DNA from: Dysgonomonas sp. UBA5412
GTDB lineage: Bacteria > Bacteroidota > Bacteroidia > Bacteroidales > Dysgonomonadaceae
Length of the DNA: 64,000 nucleotides
Assembly (NCBI GenBank): GCA_002409595.1
Contig: DHNQ01000008.1
Location: 24,101-88,100 of the forward strand
Direction: 5' to 3'
A program made the position numbers and the translations under genes. How positions within the stretch are numbered: the stretch's first letter is position 1; the number at the start of each line of letters is the position of its first letter. Shown one piece after another: positions 62,764-64,000 of this stretch. The notes under the pieces were generated by a model. That model did not search any database, was not told where the DNA came from, and worked only from the letters and a program-made list of their open reading frames with translations.

Positions 62764-63609
62764 TTATTTTTCGTCGTCTTCGTTCATTTTTTGATTTAAA
62801 ATATCTCTTAATTTGTCCAAAAATGTTGTGCGTTGTTTGCGTCCTCGCATCTCGGCATATGCTTTTGATGGATTCGCTCCAAGATCAATATTGAATACTT
62901 CTTCAAAATAAGAAATGATTTCCTTTAGAGTCGCTTTTCCGTGATTGAAAGCTCCAAATAGAAACAATGCATAAATCAATTCAATAAGGAATACTTTACT
63001 TATTGTCCATGTCAATTTCTCTTTTGGAAGTACACTATTCTCCTCTTTTACTTGTCTGATATTCATATCTGCCAGTTCCTTTGTCAAGAAAGATTCAAGC
63101 TGTTTATTAGCTTTTATTTTAGCCAGTTTCAGATCACAACAAGTCGAAAATTTAGGATCTCTTTCAAAGGAAAATAACTCTTGACAAAATATATTATCTG
63201 TTTTATCTCTGAGATAATATTGCTTGTCGTTACAGGTTTCTCCTGATCGAAAATACCTGTAAAAAGCTCTGTTTCGGTCAAAAAAATCTTTGATTCGGGA
63301 TAACTCATTCTCCAAATAGATTTTTAGCTCAACATTGCCTCCTGCGGGACGATTTATTTCAATATTATACACTTTTCGATAATAGATCAAATCACAAAAG
63401 AGGTTTGGTTTAACCTCCTTGAAAAAGAAGATTTCTTCTTGCTCATCTTTGAATTGATATTCGTGGATGAAGTCCCGAAGGCGATTAAACGCATTTCTCA
63501 GCAAGGAAGTTATTTCTTCTGATTTTTTCAGAGTGTCAATGCCTTTGGCATTGATTACTGATAATGATTGGCTAACTTCCGTTTTCAAAGTGTCTGTAAA
63601 TCGAATCAT
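62764..63609 (-). CDS. rteC: RteC-family transcription regulator
   Basis: The protein is 281 aa from ATG 63609. A TTG at 63615 is a weaker alternative. The RteC family signature runs through the protein: an N-terminal helical part ('EITSLLRNAFNRLRDFIHEYQFKDEQEEIFFFKEVKPNLFCDLIYY' in segments), 'FFDRNRAFYRYFRSG', 'KLTWTISKVFLIELIYALFLFGAFNHG' and a C-terminal 'EMRGRKQRTTFLDKLRDIL', which is the DNA-binding end. RteC activates the xis/excision operon of CTnDOT when induced. The usual partners RteA and RteB are not in the window. Confidence 0.93.
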   Translation of the reverse strand: MIRFTDTLKTEVSQSLSVINAKGIDTLKKSEEITSLLRNAFNRLRDFIHEYQFKDEQEEIFFFKEVKPNLFCDLIYYRKVYNIEINRPAGGNVELKIYLENELSRIKDFFDRNRAFYRYFRSGETCNDKQYYLRDKTDNIFCQELFSFERDPKFSTCCDLKLAKIKANKQLESFLTKELADMNIRQVKEENSVLPKEKLTWTISKVFLIELIYALFLFGAFNHGKATLKEIISYFEEVFNIDLGANPSKAYAEMRGRKQRTTFLDKLRDILNQKMNEDDEK

Positions 63610-63718
63610 AGGCAATTAGATTAAATAATAATAAAACATAAAGATTGTTGATTTTATACATGTTATTGCTAATTATTTATGTAGAATTTTAATCTCTTAT
63701 TTATAAAATAGTTTCGAT

Positions 63719-64000
63719 TTAAAATTGAACTTTTACCTTATTCCACAACAAAGCACAAAGAATAAAAAATAAAGCAGCAGCTTCAATCCAGAAATAGCTT
63801 ATAACTGAAAAGTCATAAATTATGAGACCCGTCTCCATATGTTTTCCGTCTCCTATAAAATATCCGCTATGTAAGAAAAACAAAATTATAGCTGATCCTA
63901 TATGATTCCCGCAAATTCAATCCCCCACCACCATCCCATAGCACCTACAATTCCAGTTGAGGCAACGATAGTCAGAGCCTGTAAATAATAATCCAAAAGT
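63719..64000 (-). pseudogene. membrane protein fragment with apparent frameshift, cut by window edge
   Basis: From the right edge a minus-strand frame encodes a hydrophobic segment (...TIVASTGIVGAMGWWWGIEFA...) that hits a stop near 63913. A different frame then continues with another hydrophobic stretch ('SAIILFFLHSGYFIGD') and a second membrane helix ending at the stop 63719-63721. The second frame has no ATG before its hydrophobic start, so the two parts most likely were one gene broken by a one- or two-base change. The family is not recognised. Confidence 0.5.

Larger units (their letters stand above)
45640..64000. mobile_element. CTnDOT-type integrative conjugative element, left part
   Basis: The block joins IntDOT-like recombinases, excisionase-like HTH proteins, a topoisomerase III (the Exc counterpart), DUF1896 and DUF4099/DUF3945 proteins, a giant methylase-helicase and RteC. 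This is the set and, for rteC-xis-(orf3)-exc, the order known from the CTnDOT regulation and excision region. No antibiotic resistance gene and no rteA/rteB are seen. Mobilisation and transfer genes and the right end must lie beyond base 64000. The left end lies somewhere between 45624 and 45953. Confidence 0.88.

Noticed and set aside
45640..64000. Prophage or plasmid origin of the right-hand region
   Set aside because: No capsid, tail, terminase or replication initiator genes were seen. RteC, the HTH excisionases, DUF1896, DUF3945 and topB identify a conjugative transposon.
1..64000. CRISPR arrays, tRNA and rRNA genes, insertion sequences
   Set aside because: No regularly spaced repeats, cloverleaf sequences, rRNA stretches or transposase frames with terminal repeats were found by reading. 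A covariance-model scan would be needed to exclude single divergent tRNAs.

Overview
The window is AT-rich and carries hallmarks of the order Bacteroidales. These are the promoter -7 motif TAnnTTTG upstream of many genes, many signal-peptidase-II lipoproteins, a PorV protein of the type IX secretion system, a BtuB/BtuG/BtuF cobalamin uptake operon, succinyl-CoA:acetate CoA-transferase, and a CTnDOT-like integrative element with rteC. The low GC content, judged by eye, would suit a Dysgonomonas-like genus. That is an inference, since no rRNA marker is present.

Bases 1-9500 hold mostly small exported proteins and lipoproteins of unknown role, an amidinotransferase/arginine-deiminase-fold enzyme and an S9 peptidase. 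Bases 9500-33950 are core metabolism and information processing: GDPD, era, aroA, ppc with a PEPCK-superfamily neighbour, a cobalamin riboswitch in front of a small CWC protein, rplY-pth-hslR, gpmA, dusB, the porV-ispF-mnmD operon, a FAH-family enzyme, a polyprenol-phosphate mannosyltransferase-like GT2, tonB, rluA-tex, the CoA-transferase, rdgB and an aminotransferase. Bases 34075-38786 are a cobalamin uptake operon under a second cobalamin riboswitch (btuB-btuG-btuF). Bases 38800-42250 hold another TonB receptor with an unusually long N-terminal leader, a YiiX-like hydrolase and a lipoprotein. mgtE follows, with a structured 5' leader, and then an FAD dehydrogenase.

From about 45.64 kb to the right edge lies an integrative and conjugative element of the CTnDOT type. 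It has two tandem tyrosine recombinases, a RhuM-like small protein and a cargo pair. It then has a block on the minus strand: two MerR/excisionase-like HTH proteins, a giant methylase-helicase, DUF1896, topoisomerase III (the Exc counterpart), a DUF4099/DUF3945 protein, an excisionase-like HTH protein and RteC. The transfer genes and the right end are outside the window.

The best candidate for an undescribed system is the cargo pair at 49026-51420. It is a GHKL (MORC/MutL-like) ATPase fused to a PD-(D/E)XK nuclease-like C-terminus, followed by a 130-aa partner with a possible winged helix and a hydrophobic tail. It sits between the integrases and the element backbone, a usual place for anti-phage cargo. 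Other points worth a second look are the structured RNA just downstream of rteC (possible RteR counterpart), the exact 21-base repeats upstream of two backbone genes, the riboswitch-controlled CWC protein and the mgtE leader hairpin.
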